From positions 1-9,138 of the forward strand of contig DPMO01000067.1 in the NCBI GenBank assembly GCA_003541445.1: 9,138 nt of DNA. The letters run 5' to 3'. This DNA comes from Clostridiales bacterium (GTDB lineage: Bacteria > Bacillota > Sulfobacillia > UBA995 > UBA9673). The position numbers were made by a program, and so were the translations under genes. How positions within the stretch are numbered: position 1 is the first letter of the stretch; the number at the start of each line of letters is the position of its first letter. This document shows, piece after piece, positions 1 to 5,953 of the stretch. The notes under the pieces are model-generated. The model had not been told where the DNA came from and made no database searches. It was given only the letters and a program-made list of their open reading frames with translations.

Positions 1-708
1 GGGTTTGGGCATGAAGGTGGCGTGGAAGTTATGCCGCATGGCGATGGTCCTCACCACGAGGCGGAAGGTCGCGATGTTATCCGCCGTCTTAAGGGCGTCT
101 GCGTACATGAAGTCGATCTCGTGCTGACCGGGCGCCACCTCGTGGTGGGAGGCCTCGACCTCGAAACCCATCTCCTCCAGGGCCAGGACCATGTCCCGGC
201 GGGCCGCCTCGCCGAGGTCGACCGGGGAGAGGTCGAAGTAGCTGCCCTGGTCGTGGGTGCGGGTCGTCGGCCGCCCGTCCTCGTCGAGGTGGAAGAGGAA
301 GAACTCGGCCTCCGGGCCGGCGTACATCGTGTAGCCCATCTCGGAGGCCTCGGCCAGGACCCTCTTCAGGCAGGTGCGCGGACAGCCGTCGAAGGGCGTC
401 CCGTCGGGGTTCAGGACATCGCAGATGAGCCTGGCCGTGCTGCCGCCCTTGTCATTGGCCTTCCAGGGGAAGACGGCGAAGGTGGCAGGGTCGGCCTTGA
501 GGAGCATGTCCGACTCCTCTATCCTCACGAAGCCGTGGATGGAGGAGCCGTCGAAGAGGAGCTGGCCGTCGAGGGCCTTCTCGACCTGGTCGACGGGTAT
601 GGCCACGTTCTTGGTCACCCCGAGGATGTCGGAGAACTGGAGGTGGACGAACCTCACGTTCAGCTCGTCGCATTTCCGGAGGACGTCTTCAGCGGTGTAG
701 TCCGGCAA
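1..708 (-). CDS. glnA: Glutamine synthetase type I-alpha, N-terminal part (cut by window edge)
   Basis: This gene makes glutamine from glutamate, ammonia and ATP in the cytosol, the entry point of nitrogen assimilation. The 236 visible codons run open to the first base of the window, about half of the usual 440-residue protein. Seen in order: the beta-grasp start ([13 protein letters not shown], about residues 18-30), the latch loop FDGSSI (52-57), the metal and glutamate ligand strand GPEAEFFLF (131-139), the [18 protein letters not shown] block (183-200) and the start of HATFMPKP at the edge. Arg62 in [10 protein letters not shown] matches the arginine known to mediate feedback inhibition by glutamine in the Bacillus enzyme, which supports the I-alpha class. 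I chose the TTG start because the resulting LPDYTAEDV fits family N-termini and AGGAAGGGG lies 9 nt upstream. It is the second gene after glnR, 72 bp away. The family call is firm; the TTG start is likely. Confidence 0.95.
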   Translation of the reverse strand, partial: MPDYTAEDVLRKCDELNVRFVHLQFSDILGVTKNVAIPVDQVEKALDGQLLFDGSSIHGFVRIEESDMLLKADPATFAVFPWKANDKGGSTARLICDVLNPDGTPFDGCPRTCLKRVLAEASEMGYTMYAGPEAEFFLFHLDEDGRPTTRTHDQGSYFDLSPVDLGEAARRDMVLALEEMGFEVEASHHEVAPGQHEIDFMYADALKTADNIATFRLVVRTIAMRHNFHATFMPKP

Positions 709-728
709 AGCGCTCTTCCCCTTCCTGT

Positions 729-774
729 GCCGGCGGTGCCGGCGGCCCCTTACCCTGCCGGCGGTGCCGCCGGC
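729..774 (-). repeat. GC-rich repeat and hairpin between glnR and glnA
   Basis: The 72-bp gap between glnR and glnA contains two copies of GCCGGCGGTGCCG (plus strand, from 729 and from 757). The copy at 757-774 is an 8-bp perfect inverted repeat, GCCGGCGG/CCGCCGGC, around TG. In the mRNA it would form a very stable hairpin before the glnA ribosome binding site. It might stabilise or process the glnRA message, but there is no U-tract, so it is not a normal terminator. Role inferred only. Confidence 0.5.
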
Positions 775-780
775 CCGGTC

Positions 781-1305
781 TCATTCCTCGGTCTCGCCCC
801 CGGCGGGCCGGAGGGCGGGCCTGGGCTCACCGCGGCCCCGTTCGGGCCTGGCCGCGGAGCGGCCCGGAGAGCCGCCCGGGGACCTGCCCGCCGACCGGCC
901 GACGCCCGTGAGACGGTAGGCGTCACCGGGGTTCAGGCGGTCGAGGCTGCCCGAGGGCCCCTTCCCGAGGAGGCGGACCCGCGCGTCCTCGTAGAGCTCG
1001 AGACGGCGGCGCGGGTCGGCCGGGGGCCCGGCCGTCCCGGTCGGGAGTCCCGGGGCGGGCCGGCCCTCGCGCCGCTCGAGCAGATTGCCGATGCCCTCGA
1101 GGTCGAAGCCCTCCTCGAGGAGGCGTTTGATCTCGAGCAGGCGGCGGATGTCGGCCGGAGAGTACAGGCGGCGGTTGCCCCGGGTGCGGGCGGGCTTGAG
1201 GAGGCCGGCCTTCTCGTAGTACCGGATGCGCCGCCGGGTGAGGCCGGTCATCTTCTCGGCCACGGCCATCGGGAACAGCGCGGCGTCGTCCGGTACGCGT
1301 GGCAT
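781..1305 (-). CDS. glnR: GlnR-like MerR-family nitrogen regulator
   Basis: This is a DNA-binding repressor of the MerR superfamily, probably GlnR. In Firmicutes, GlnR binds glnRA and other nitrogen promoters when activated by feedback-inhibited glutamine synthetase. Residues about 10-82 match GlnR closely: a FPM.VAEKMTGL helix, TRRRIRYYEKAGLL for the recognition helix and wing, GNRRLYSPADI, then RLLEIKRLLEEGFDLEGI. The protein is 174 residues against about 135 in Bacillus GlnR. The extra length is a low-complexity tail rich in Arg, Gly and Pro after about residue 130. DAYRL near residue 128 could correspond to the end of the regulatory tail, but this is a weak resemblance. The ATG is preceded by GGGGTGATGGG. 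It lies 72 bp upstream of glnA on the same strand, the classic glnRA order. A different MerR regulator is possible but less likely given the partner. Confidence 0.88.
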   Translation of the reverse strand: MPRVPDDAALFPMAVAEKMTGLTRRRIRYYEKAGLLKPARTRGNRRLYSPADIRRLLEIKRLLEEGFDLEGIGNLLERREGRPAPGLPTGTAGPPADPRRRLELYEDARVRLLGKGPSGSLDRLNPGDAYRLTGVGRSAGRSPGGSPGRSAARPERGRGEPRPALRPAGGETEE

Positions 1306-1344
1306 CCCATCACCCCAGGAGGCGGCCGGAGCCCGTTTGGTCGC

Positions 1345-1374
1345 ATTATATGGCCCCGAAGGCTACGGGGTCAA
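1345..1374 (-). promoter_or_regulatory. Sigma-A promoter of glnRA
   Basis: Read on the minus strand, TTGACC (1374-1369) is followed by an 18-bp spacer and a perfect TATAAT (1350-1345). Transcription would start near 1338, giving a leader of about 33 nt before the glnR ATG at 1305. Both hexamers and the position make this a convincing housekeeping promoter. Confidence 0.85.
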
Positions 1375-1381
1375 CGGGTGG

Positions 1382-1408
1382 TGTCACAAGGATGTCATCT
1401 GTGTGTCA
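1382..1408. promoter_or_regulatory. Three phased TGTCA boxes in the glnR/ATPase intergenic region
   Basis: TGTCA occurs at 1382-1386, 1393-1397 and 1404-1408, so starts are exactly 11 bp apart and fall on one face of the helix. Flanking bases give a consensus RTGTCAY. A fourth GTGTCAC is at 1435-1441 and an inverted copy, GTGACAC, at 1489-1495. The outer copies extend to a 10-bp inverted pair, GTGGTGTCAC (1378-1387) and GTGACACCAC (1489-1498). The array starts about 8 bp upstream of the glnR -35. That is an activator-like position for glnR and an operator-like position for the divergent gene. It does not match the usual GlnR box TGTNA-N7-TNACA, so the binding protein is unknown. Confidence 0.55.
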
Positions 1409-1502
1409 CTTTCGGGCGGAATGATTGAGATGCCGTGTCACGCCCCCACCCTGCCCACCGTAGGATGGTCCTGCGTCGGCGAGACGACGTGACACCACGA
1501 GA

Positions 1503-1544
1503 GAGGCCTGCGGCCCCGGCCGCGCGCCCGGGCCCGCAGGCCTC
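1503..1544 (+). promoter_or_regulatory. Long GC hairpin in the 5' leader of the tandem P-loop ATPase
   Basis: GAGGCCTGCGG (1503-1513) and CCGCAGGCCTC (1534-1544) form an 11-bp perfect inverted repeat. The 20-nt loop can pair further through CCCGG/CCGGG. The stem ends 18 nt before the start codon and only a few bases before the ribosome binding site GAGGATGGGG. In RNA it could limit ribosome access or act as a stability element. No U-tract follows, so a simple terminator is unlikely. Confidence 0.5.
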
Positions 1545-1562
1545 CGGGAAGAGGATGGGGAT

Positions 1563-2792
1563 ATGGGCGGCAGCAAGAAGCGGGCCCGGAGTGCAGGCAC
1601 AGGAACCACCGAGAAGCGCGCGAGGCGGAAGACCAAGGCCAAGGCCGGGTCGGGGAGCCTGCGGCCCGCGGCGACCAGACCCGGACGCGTGCGCAAGGTC
1701 TTCCCCGGCGGCAACACGGCCGAGGGGTTCTACTCCTTCTACGACCAGATCGCCCGGCCCGACGCCAACAAGATATTCGTCATCAAGGGCGGCCCGGGAG
1801 TCGGCAAGTCGACCTTCATGCGGAAGATAGCCGAGTCGATGCGGGACCGCGGCTATGACGTGGAGCTCCACTGCTGTTCCTCGGACAACGACTCCCTGGA
1901 CGGCGTCTACATCCCGGCCCTCGACGTGGCCCTCATCGACGGGACGGCCCCCCACGTGGTCGACCCCAAGAACCCCGGCGCCGTGGACGAGATTGTCCAT
2001 CTCGGCGACTACTGGGACGAGGGGGCCATGCGGGCCAACCGCAGGCAGATCCTCGAGCTGAACCGGGAGGTGGGTCGCCTTTTCCGCCGCGCCTACGCCT
2101 GGCTGGCCGCGGCCCGCATCTTCCTCCACGAGGTCGAGAGCTACTACCAGGACACCGGGGCCCTGGACCGCGGAAAGCTCAACCACGTGGCCGGGGAGCT
2201 CATAGAGGAGATTTTCGGCCGGGCCGAGTGCCGCCGCCGCACACCCAGGGACAGGCACCTCTTCGCCACGGCCATAACGCCGGAGGGGCCGGTGAACTAC
2301 CTGGAGACCATCGTCGGGCATCTGGACCGCCGGTACATCATCGCCGGCGACGACGGCACGGAGAAGAACACCCTCATCGGCCGGGTCCTCGACGCGGCCC
2401 TCATGCGGGGTTACGACGTGGAGGTCTTCCACTGCGCCCTCGAGCCCGACAAGGTGGACCACGTGGTCATCCCCGAACTCGGCGTGGCCGTCATCAACGC
2501 GGTCGAGCCCCACTTCTACCGCCACCAGCAGCCCGGCGACCGGGTCATAGACACCATGCAGTACGTCGACACGGGCATCCAGGAGGCCTACCTCGGCGAG
2601 AGGACCAGGGCCCGGGAGATGTACCGCGAGGCCTTCGACCAGGCCGTCTGGTTCATCAGCAAGGCCAAGCAGGTCCACGACGAGATGGAGGAGTACTACG
2701 TCCCCAACATGGACTTCGACAAGATAGAGGAGCGCCGACGGGAGGTGGAGGCGAGGATACTGGAGTTGGCGGGGGAGACGCTGGCCCAGTAG
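1563..2792 (+). CDS. PRK06851-type protein with two P-loop ATPase modules, second one degenerate
   Basis: This is a cytosolic protein of the PRK06851 type, common in Firmicutes, with no established function that I know of. It is built from two related P-loop modules. Module 1 carries an intact Walker A, GGPGVGKST (residues 76-84), then GYDVELHCCSSDNDSLDGVYIP and ALIDGTAPH (about 98-131). Module 2 repeats the pattern (GYDVEVFHCALEPDKVDHVVIP, then AVINAVEPH), but its Walker A is GDDGTEKNT (262-270). The glycine before the lysine is Glu and the Ser is Asn, so ATP binding there is doubtful. Residues 1-45 form a Lys/Arg-rich extension ahead of the usual family start; the ATG is kept because AGGATGGGG sits just upstream, while the internal GTG codons lack a ribosome binding site. 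The gene is divergent from glnRA and shares its regulatory region. No transmembrane segment is seen. Confidence 0.85.
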   Translation: MGGSKKRARSAGTGTTEKRARRKTKAKAGSGSLRPAATRPGRVRKVFPGGNTAEGFYSFYDQIARPDANKIFVIKGGPGVGKSTFMRKIAESMRDRGYDVELHCCSSDNDSLDGVYIPALDVALIDGTAPHVVDPKNPGAVDEIVHLGDYWDEGAMRANRRQILELNREVGRLFRRAYAWLAAARIFLHEVESYYQDTGALDRGKLNHVAGELIEEIFGRAECRRRTPRDRHLFATAITPEGPVNYLETIVGHLDRRYIIAGDDGTEKNTLIGRVLDAALMRGYDVEVFHCALEPDKVDHVVIPELGVAVINAVEPHFYRHQQPGDRVIDTMQYVDTGIQEAYLGERTRAREMYREAFDQAVWFISKAKQVHDEMEEYYVPNMDFDKIEERRREVEARILELAGETLAQ

Positions 2793-2828
2793 GTGTACCA
2801 GCCCCCGATTAATACCTTCGGCCGGACA

Positions 2829-2853
2829 GTCATGTCCTAGAATGCCTGTAAAA
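2829..2853 (+). repeat. Left terminal inverted repeat of the IS256-like remnant
   Basis: The 25-bp end pairs with 3382-3406 at 18 positions. The inner TGTAAAA (2847-2853) and the outer GTCA and GTCC blocks are identical in both ends. Confidence 0.65.
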
Positions 2854-2854
2854 A

Positions 2855-3405
2855 GATGAGAGTCTGGGCTACCTGTTGGCCGAGGAGTTGCGACAGAAAG
2901 ACGATGTTCGCGACAGCATGGGCGACGTGTTCCGCTCGGGGGGTGCCGGACGATCGGGGAACTCTTGGAAGCCGAAACGACGGAGCAGCTCGGCCGCGAG
3001 CCGTACGAGGAGGAGGCGCAGCGATGGTCCTCGGGGGTATCACAACGGCTGCAAGAAGCGGAAGCTCTGCACGACAAAAGGGGTCATCGAGGTCCAGGTC
3101 CCCCAGGTCCGCGACTCTGAGGAGGTCGTCCCTGCTGGGCCCACAAGAGGAGGAACGTCCTGGACAAGGTGCCCGAGGAGGTCCGGCCTCTTCTGAAGCC
3201 CTATCTGGAGGTCGTCCGTGACGCGCCCGACACGAGACCGGCCGCCGCCTACGAGGAGGTCGTAGGCATGGTGAACATAAGCGGAGACAGGTGCAGCGCT
3301 ACCCCGAGGAGCGGCAGTCCAGGAACCAGCAGCACAATCAGCAGGAGAGGACGGCCATTGTGGCATGACCCGAGCCTCCTCTTTTACAGACAAAACGGGA
3401 CTTGA
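2855..3405 (+). pseudogene. Decayed IS256/mutator-family transposase
   Basis: Coding traces change frame along the strand. From 2855: LGYLLAEELRQKDDVRDSM. From 2953, in another frame: IGELLEAETTEQLGREPYEEE. From 3035, back in the first frame: GYHNGCKKRKLCTTKG, then VIEVQVPQVRDSEE. From 3142, shifted again: HKRRNVLDKVPEEVRPLLKPYLEVV. These match the N-terminal DNA-binding part (E-Y/F-L-G...GYxNGxxxRKL...EVxVPQVRD) and the later HKxRNVLDKVP segment of IS256-type transposases. The central stretch with the first two catalytic aspartates is absent: the VPQVRD and HKRRNV segments, normally well over 100 residues apart, are separated here by about 50 bp. The final catalytic Glu region is not recognisable either. 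The gene is dead through frameshifts and deletion. Confidence 0.75.
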
Positions 3406-3406
3406 C
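3382..3406 (+). repeat. Right terminal inverted repeat of the IS256-like remnant
   Basis: TTTTACAGAC followed by AAAACGGGACTTGAC is the reverse complement, with 7 mismatches in 25, of 2829-2853. The TTTTACA...GGACTTGAC pattern is typical of IS256-family ends. Confidence 0.65.
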
Positions 3407-3556
3407 CTCGCCGGACCCGCTCTTATCTGCCGGACCCACAGAACCGTCCTCTGATACAGGAAGGGACTCCTCGTTTGCTCCCGAATTAGCTCTTGAGCCT
3501 CCGGGTACCTGTTCCAGAGAGGTCGATGGCCCAGGCTTTCACCGGAGGTGACTGTC

Positions 3557-4612
3557 GTGTACACTACTGACCACTTACCGCAGGCCAACAGGTTCCCTCT
3601 TGTAATGACAGTGGTCGATGCTGTGGCCGCTGGCGCCAGAACCCATGAGGAAGTTGCGGCTGCTGTAGGTGGATACAGGAAGAGACAAGGAGCTTACTAT
3701 CGAAAGGCCGCAGAGCTTCTCGGGCTGGTTTCGTTAGAAAGCCCAGACCACATCGTTCTTACTCCGGCCGGCCGCCGTTTTGTGGCCATGACCCCCGCGG
3801 AGAAGCATCTGCATATAACTAGACAGCTTGTACGACTGGGCCTCATCGGTAAAATAGTTGATGAACTAAAGGCAAAGCCACAAGGGCTTACGAGAGAAGA
3901 GATTCACGGACTGGTCGCAACGCTTGTCCCCGGAACAACACCCAAGATGATTCAAAGACGAACCTCCACCATACTCTCGTGGCTCAAGTACTTCGGCCTC
4001 ATCAGCGAGAGACAGGGTCAGGTTCGCCTAACTTCTCTCCCACTCGACTTCGCTATGTGGGAAGTGGAATCCGGTGTCCAACAGGCAGTCTGCAACCATC
4101 AGAAATCTCGCCCCCAGCCGCGACTTCTGAAAGGTTTGAACGCCATGCACAAGCCCGATCCCGTTCCCACGGGCAGAGATGGCCCAAGCGTCTATGTTGT
4201 TGATGCTGCGAAGGTAGAACGTGCCGAGTGCGCCCACGAGCGTCTGGTCAGGAGTATGGCCCTGCACCTTCTCTCGCAGAACCTGCTCCCTAGACGGAAC
4301 GCGTATATCGACCTCTACACCCGTAGCGATGCTGAGGAATGGCTGTTTGAGATGAAGAGCTGCACACCTCAGAACATCCACTCGCAAGTGCGCTCAGGTC
4401 TAGCCCAGCTGTATGAGTATAGATACTTGCAGAGAATGAGGCCCACTGCACATCTCATCCTAGTGCTTGAGACTCAGCCACCCCCAGATAGTGCTTGGCT
4501 AGTCGACTACCTGGTGCGCGATCGCGAAATAGCGGTTATCTGGGCAACACCCGACAATGGCTTTGCGTATCCCGATACATGTGCATATATGGTCCGGGGG
4601 TTAAGGCTTTAA
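3557..4612 (+). CDS. Winged-helix / PD-(D/E)XK nuclease-like protein
   Basis: 351 residues, function not known by name. Residues about 12-80 look like a winged helix (TVVDAVAAGARTHEEVAAAV, then a RKRQGAYYRKAAELLGLV recognition-like helix and an IVLTPAGRRFV wing). Residues about 95-160 look like a second one (QGLTREEIHGLVATLV ... STILSWLKYFGLI ... QVRLTS). The C-terminal part has a restriction-endonuclease-like core: RAECAHERLV, then YIDLY (Asp252), WLFEMKS with E-x-K (Glu265, Lys267), then QVRSGLAQLYEYRYL, a Q/R-rich helix found in several nuclease families. A role as sequence-specific restriction enzyme or other defence nuclease is inferred. I prefer GTG 3557 because GGAGG (3544-3548) is 8 nt away; the upstream GTG at 3548 overlaps that site. 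GC is clearly lower than in the flanking genes, which suggests transfer. It stands alone, 846 bp before the next gene. Confidence 0.7.
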   Translation: MYTTDHLPQANRFPLVMTVVDAVAAGARTHEEVAAAVGGYRKRQGAYYRKAAELLGLVSLESPDHIVLTPAGRRFVAMTPAEKHLHITRQLVRLGLIGKIVDELKAKPQGLTREEIHGLVATLVPGTTPKMIQRRTSTILSWLKYFGLISERQGQVRLTSLPLDFAMWEVESGVQQAVCNHQKSRPQPRLLKGLNAMHKPDPVPTGRDGPSVYVVDAAKVERAECAHERLVRSMALHLLSQNLLPRRNAYIDLYTRSDAEEWLFEMKSCTPQNIHSQVRSGLAQLYEYRYLQRMRPTAHLILVLETQPPPDSAWLVDYLVRDREIAVIWATPDNGFAYPDTCAYMVRGLRL

Positions 4613-4720
4613 GCTAAGCTGCGGTTCTCAGACCGAACACCATCACTGCCTAGCTCGGTGATTCCCCAAGCCTCGAGAAACCGCCCGCGCGGTAGGCCGG
4701 CAGCCACCGCCTGTCATGTC

Positions 4721-4760
4721 AAGGCCGCCTGAGGATCTCGGGCGAGATCCTCCGGGCCTT
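4721..4760 (+). terminator. Strong hairpin, probable terminator after the winged-helix nuclease
   Basis: GAGGATCTC (4731-4739), a 4-nt loop GGGC, and GAGATCCTC (4744-4752) make a perfect 9-bp stem. It is enclosed by AAGGCC (4721-4726) and GGCCTT (4755-4760) with a small internal loop between. A short TTT follows (4759-4761). The strength of the stem supports termination; the weak U-run and the 108-bp distance from the stop codon leave doubt. It is nearly symmetric, so it could work in both directions. Confidence 0.5.
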
Positions 4761-5330
4761 TGCCTCCCCGGGAATGGCATAGCATAGACCTCCGCGAGAA
4801 TGCTCTGCCGTATGCGCCGCCTCTCTGAGAGGGGTCCCTGTGGACCTGGCGATCGCGCCCAGAGAGACCCGTCAAACCCCTTGTCCGAGTAGAAGACCTT
4901 AATAAAACTCAGAATGCCGTTCTAGTCCGGGTTAGACCAAGAAAGCCCGAGGTCCCGACCCGCCAGCCAGAGGTGGTACGCTTCCAGAAGCACGGCCTTC
5001 GAGGCCGCGTTACGCGTCCACGTCCCGAGGCCCAGGCCCTGCCCGAGCCAGGCTCCTACCGGTAGCGCGACGGGCGATACTGATGAGCCCCGCGAGCAAC
5101 TCCTTGACCCTGCGAGCAAGACCGTTAAGTCAGGCCCAGACAAGTTGCCGGCCAAGGCCGAACCTGGCCGAAGCAGGACAGTGGACGCGGTGCCCGCAGG
5201 TGTCGTACAAAACCTTTGACGAACCCGGCAATTTCCTGTACCCTTGACACTAACGAGACCCGTCGTCACCTGAACCCCCGGGGTCCTTCGGCAAAAGCTC
5301 GGCCCGGGGTTCGCCTTTCTGCCGGAACCC

Positions 5331-5359
5331 AAGAACCGGTGCTCCTCACGCCGGTTCTT
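5331..5359 (+). repeat. 9-bp inverted repeat, possible weak terminator
   Basis: AAGAACCGG (5331-5339) and CCGGTTCTT (5351-5359) pair perfectly around an 11-nt loop, followed by TAA on the plus strand. Together with the GAACCCC/GGGGTTC stem at 5272-5312 it makes two stacked hairpins about 100-190 bp upstream of the small nuclease gene. It might insulate that gene from upstream transcription or belong to a structured RNA. Confidence 0.4.
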
Positions 5360-5428
5360 TAACCCATTCGGGCAGCGAATCCGAGAAGAAGGCATCAGCT
5401 GCCGGCCAAAGAATGTGAGCCAGTACAG

Positions 5429-5442
5429 CGGAACGTATTCCG
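5429..5442. promoter_or_regulatory. Inverted repeat just upstream of the small nuclease gene
   Basis: CGGAA-CGTA-TTCCG is a 5-bp inverted repeat with a 4-bp spacer, ending a few bases before the ribosome binding site GGTGAG (5449-5454). It could be an operator for the restriction-modification pair; no controller gene is visible, so this is only suggestive. Confidence 0.3.
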
Positions 5443-5458
5443 TTGGCGGTGAGTAAGC

Positions 5459-5878
5459 GTGTCACGAAAGACAACTACAGGGCGCGTGTTAGAAACCATG
5501 GTCCTTCCCGCTCTGGCTCATGGGGGGTACGACTGGCACGAGCAAGAGGTGGTGGGCACCCGCTTGGGCGGAGGCCTCCACAAGGTCGACCTGTTGGCCT
5601 GGTCTCCGGAGAAAGCCTTCCTGATCTCTCTGAAGTGGCAGCAAACCTCCGGCACGGCGGAGCAGAAGGTCCCCTTCGAGGCGATATGCCTCGCCGAAGC
5701 CGTACTTCGAAGTGAGGGTCACCTGGACAAGGCGTATATAGTACTCGGTGGGCCCGGTTGGAAACTCAGAGACTTCTATGTCAGCGGTGGCCTTCGTGAA
5801 CACCTCACCCACGCCGACCTGGTTGAGATTGTAACTCTAGAGGAGTTCATCGCCCGGGCCAACCAAGGTCGCCTCTGA
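5459..5878 (+). CDS. Small PD-(D/E)XK-like nuclease, candidate restriction enzyme
   Basis: 139 residues, starting at GTG with GGTGAG 4-5 nt upstream. The sequence fits the PD-(D/E)XK nuclease fold. There is an N-terminal helix with Glu12 (GRVLETMVLPAL), then HKVDLLAW with Asp44, and a strand FLISLKWQQTSGTAEQKVPF carrying Lys59 two residues after Ser57, plus Gln61 and Lys70. The usual acidic residue of the E-x-K pair is Ser here, so the second carboxylate must come from elsewhere if the enzyme is active. The rest (LDKAYIVLGGPGWKLRDFY) resembles the C-terminal strand and helix of such nucleases. The Dam-class methyltransferase follows 75 bp downstream on the same strand. This makes it the most likely cutting partner of a type II-like restriction-modification pair. 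I recognise the fold, not the specific family, and cannot predict the cut site. Confidence 0.65.
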   Translation: MSRKTTTGRVLETMVLPALAHGGYDWHEQEVVGTRLGGGLHKVDLLAWSPEKAFLISLKWQQTSGTAEQKVPFEAICLAEAVLRSEGHLDKAYIVLGGPGWKLRDFYVSGGLREHLTHADLVEIVTLEEFIARANQGRL

Positions 5879-5953
5879 GAAGAAGGGAAAAGCAGCCCGA
5901 CGAAGAAGTAGGGAACACTCGTTCGATCTATAAGGAAGGGCGGGTGGCCAAGG

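Larger units (their letters stand above)
2829..3406 (+). mobile_element. Internally deleted IS256-family element with both terminal inverted repeats
   Basis: About 578 bp bounded by imperfect terminal inverted repeats. The left end (2829-2853) begins GTCATGTCC and ends TGTAAAA. The right end (3382-3406), read on the minus strand, begins GTCAAGTCC and ends TGTAAAA. The two match at 18 of 25 positions. Between them lies a broken IS256/mutator-type transposase. A complete element would be roughly 1.3 kb, so more than half is missing. GCCGGAC flanks both sides (2821-2827 and 3410-3416) and could be a target duplication. However, the same word recurs at 3429 and leaves 3 extra bases on the right, so this is tentative. 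The element is inactive on its own but could in principle be mobilised by a related transposase. Confidence 0.72.
4613..5458. other. Gene-poor stretch with several hairpins
   Basis: No convincing gene in 846 bp. Open frames on the minus strand exist (4922-5395, and an unstarted frame at about 4650-4920 containing FYSDKGFDGSLWA). Neither resembles a family I know and neither has a good ribosome binding site, so they may be decayed sequence. What does stand out is paired structure: the long stem at 4721-4760, and CCTCT/AGAGG near 4821-4833. Further on are a near-perfect GAACCCC(C)GGG/CCCGGGGTTC stem at 5272-5312 and a 9-bp AAGAACCGG/CCGGTTCTT stem at 5331-5359, the latter followed by TTAA. The region could hold a small RNA, remains of another mobile element, or the regulatory region of the methyltransferase pair. 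Confidence 0.4.

Noticed and set aside
22..1428. Long plus-strand open frame of 468 codons
   Set aside because: It is antisense to glnA and glnR, both of which match known families; the frame is open only because of high GC.
1395..3077. Minus-strand open frame of 560 codons
   Set aside because: Antisense to the tandem P-loop ATPase with its clear Walker A, and it runs on into the IS remnant.
2821..3416. GCCGGAC flanking the IS remnant as a target duplication
   Set aside because: The word occurs again at 3429 and the right copy is 3 bp away from the repeat end; it may be chance.
3040..3588. Minus-strand open frame of 182 codons
   Set aside because: Crosses the IS256-like remnant, its right end and the start of the next gene; no family resemblance or ribosome binding site.
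5244..5249. Perfect TTGACA upstream of the small nuclease gene
   Set aside because: No -10 hexamer at 16-18 bp downstream (the bases read CACCTG), so it is not called a promoter.
4922..5395. Minus-strand open frame of 157 codons in the gene-poor gap
   Set aside because: Low-complexity composition and no recognisable motif; kept only as a possible decayed sequence.
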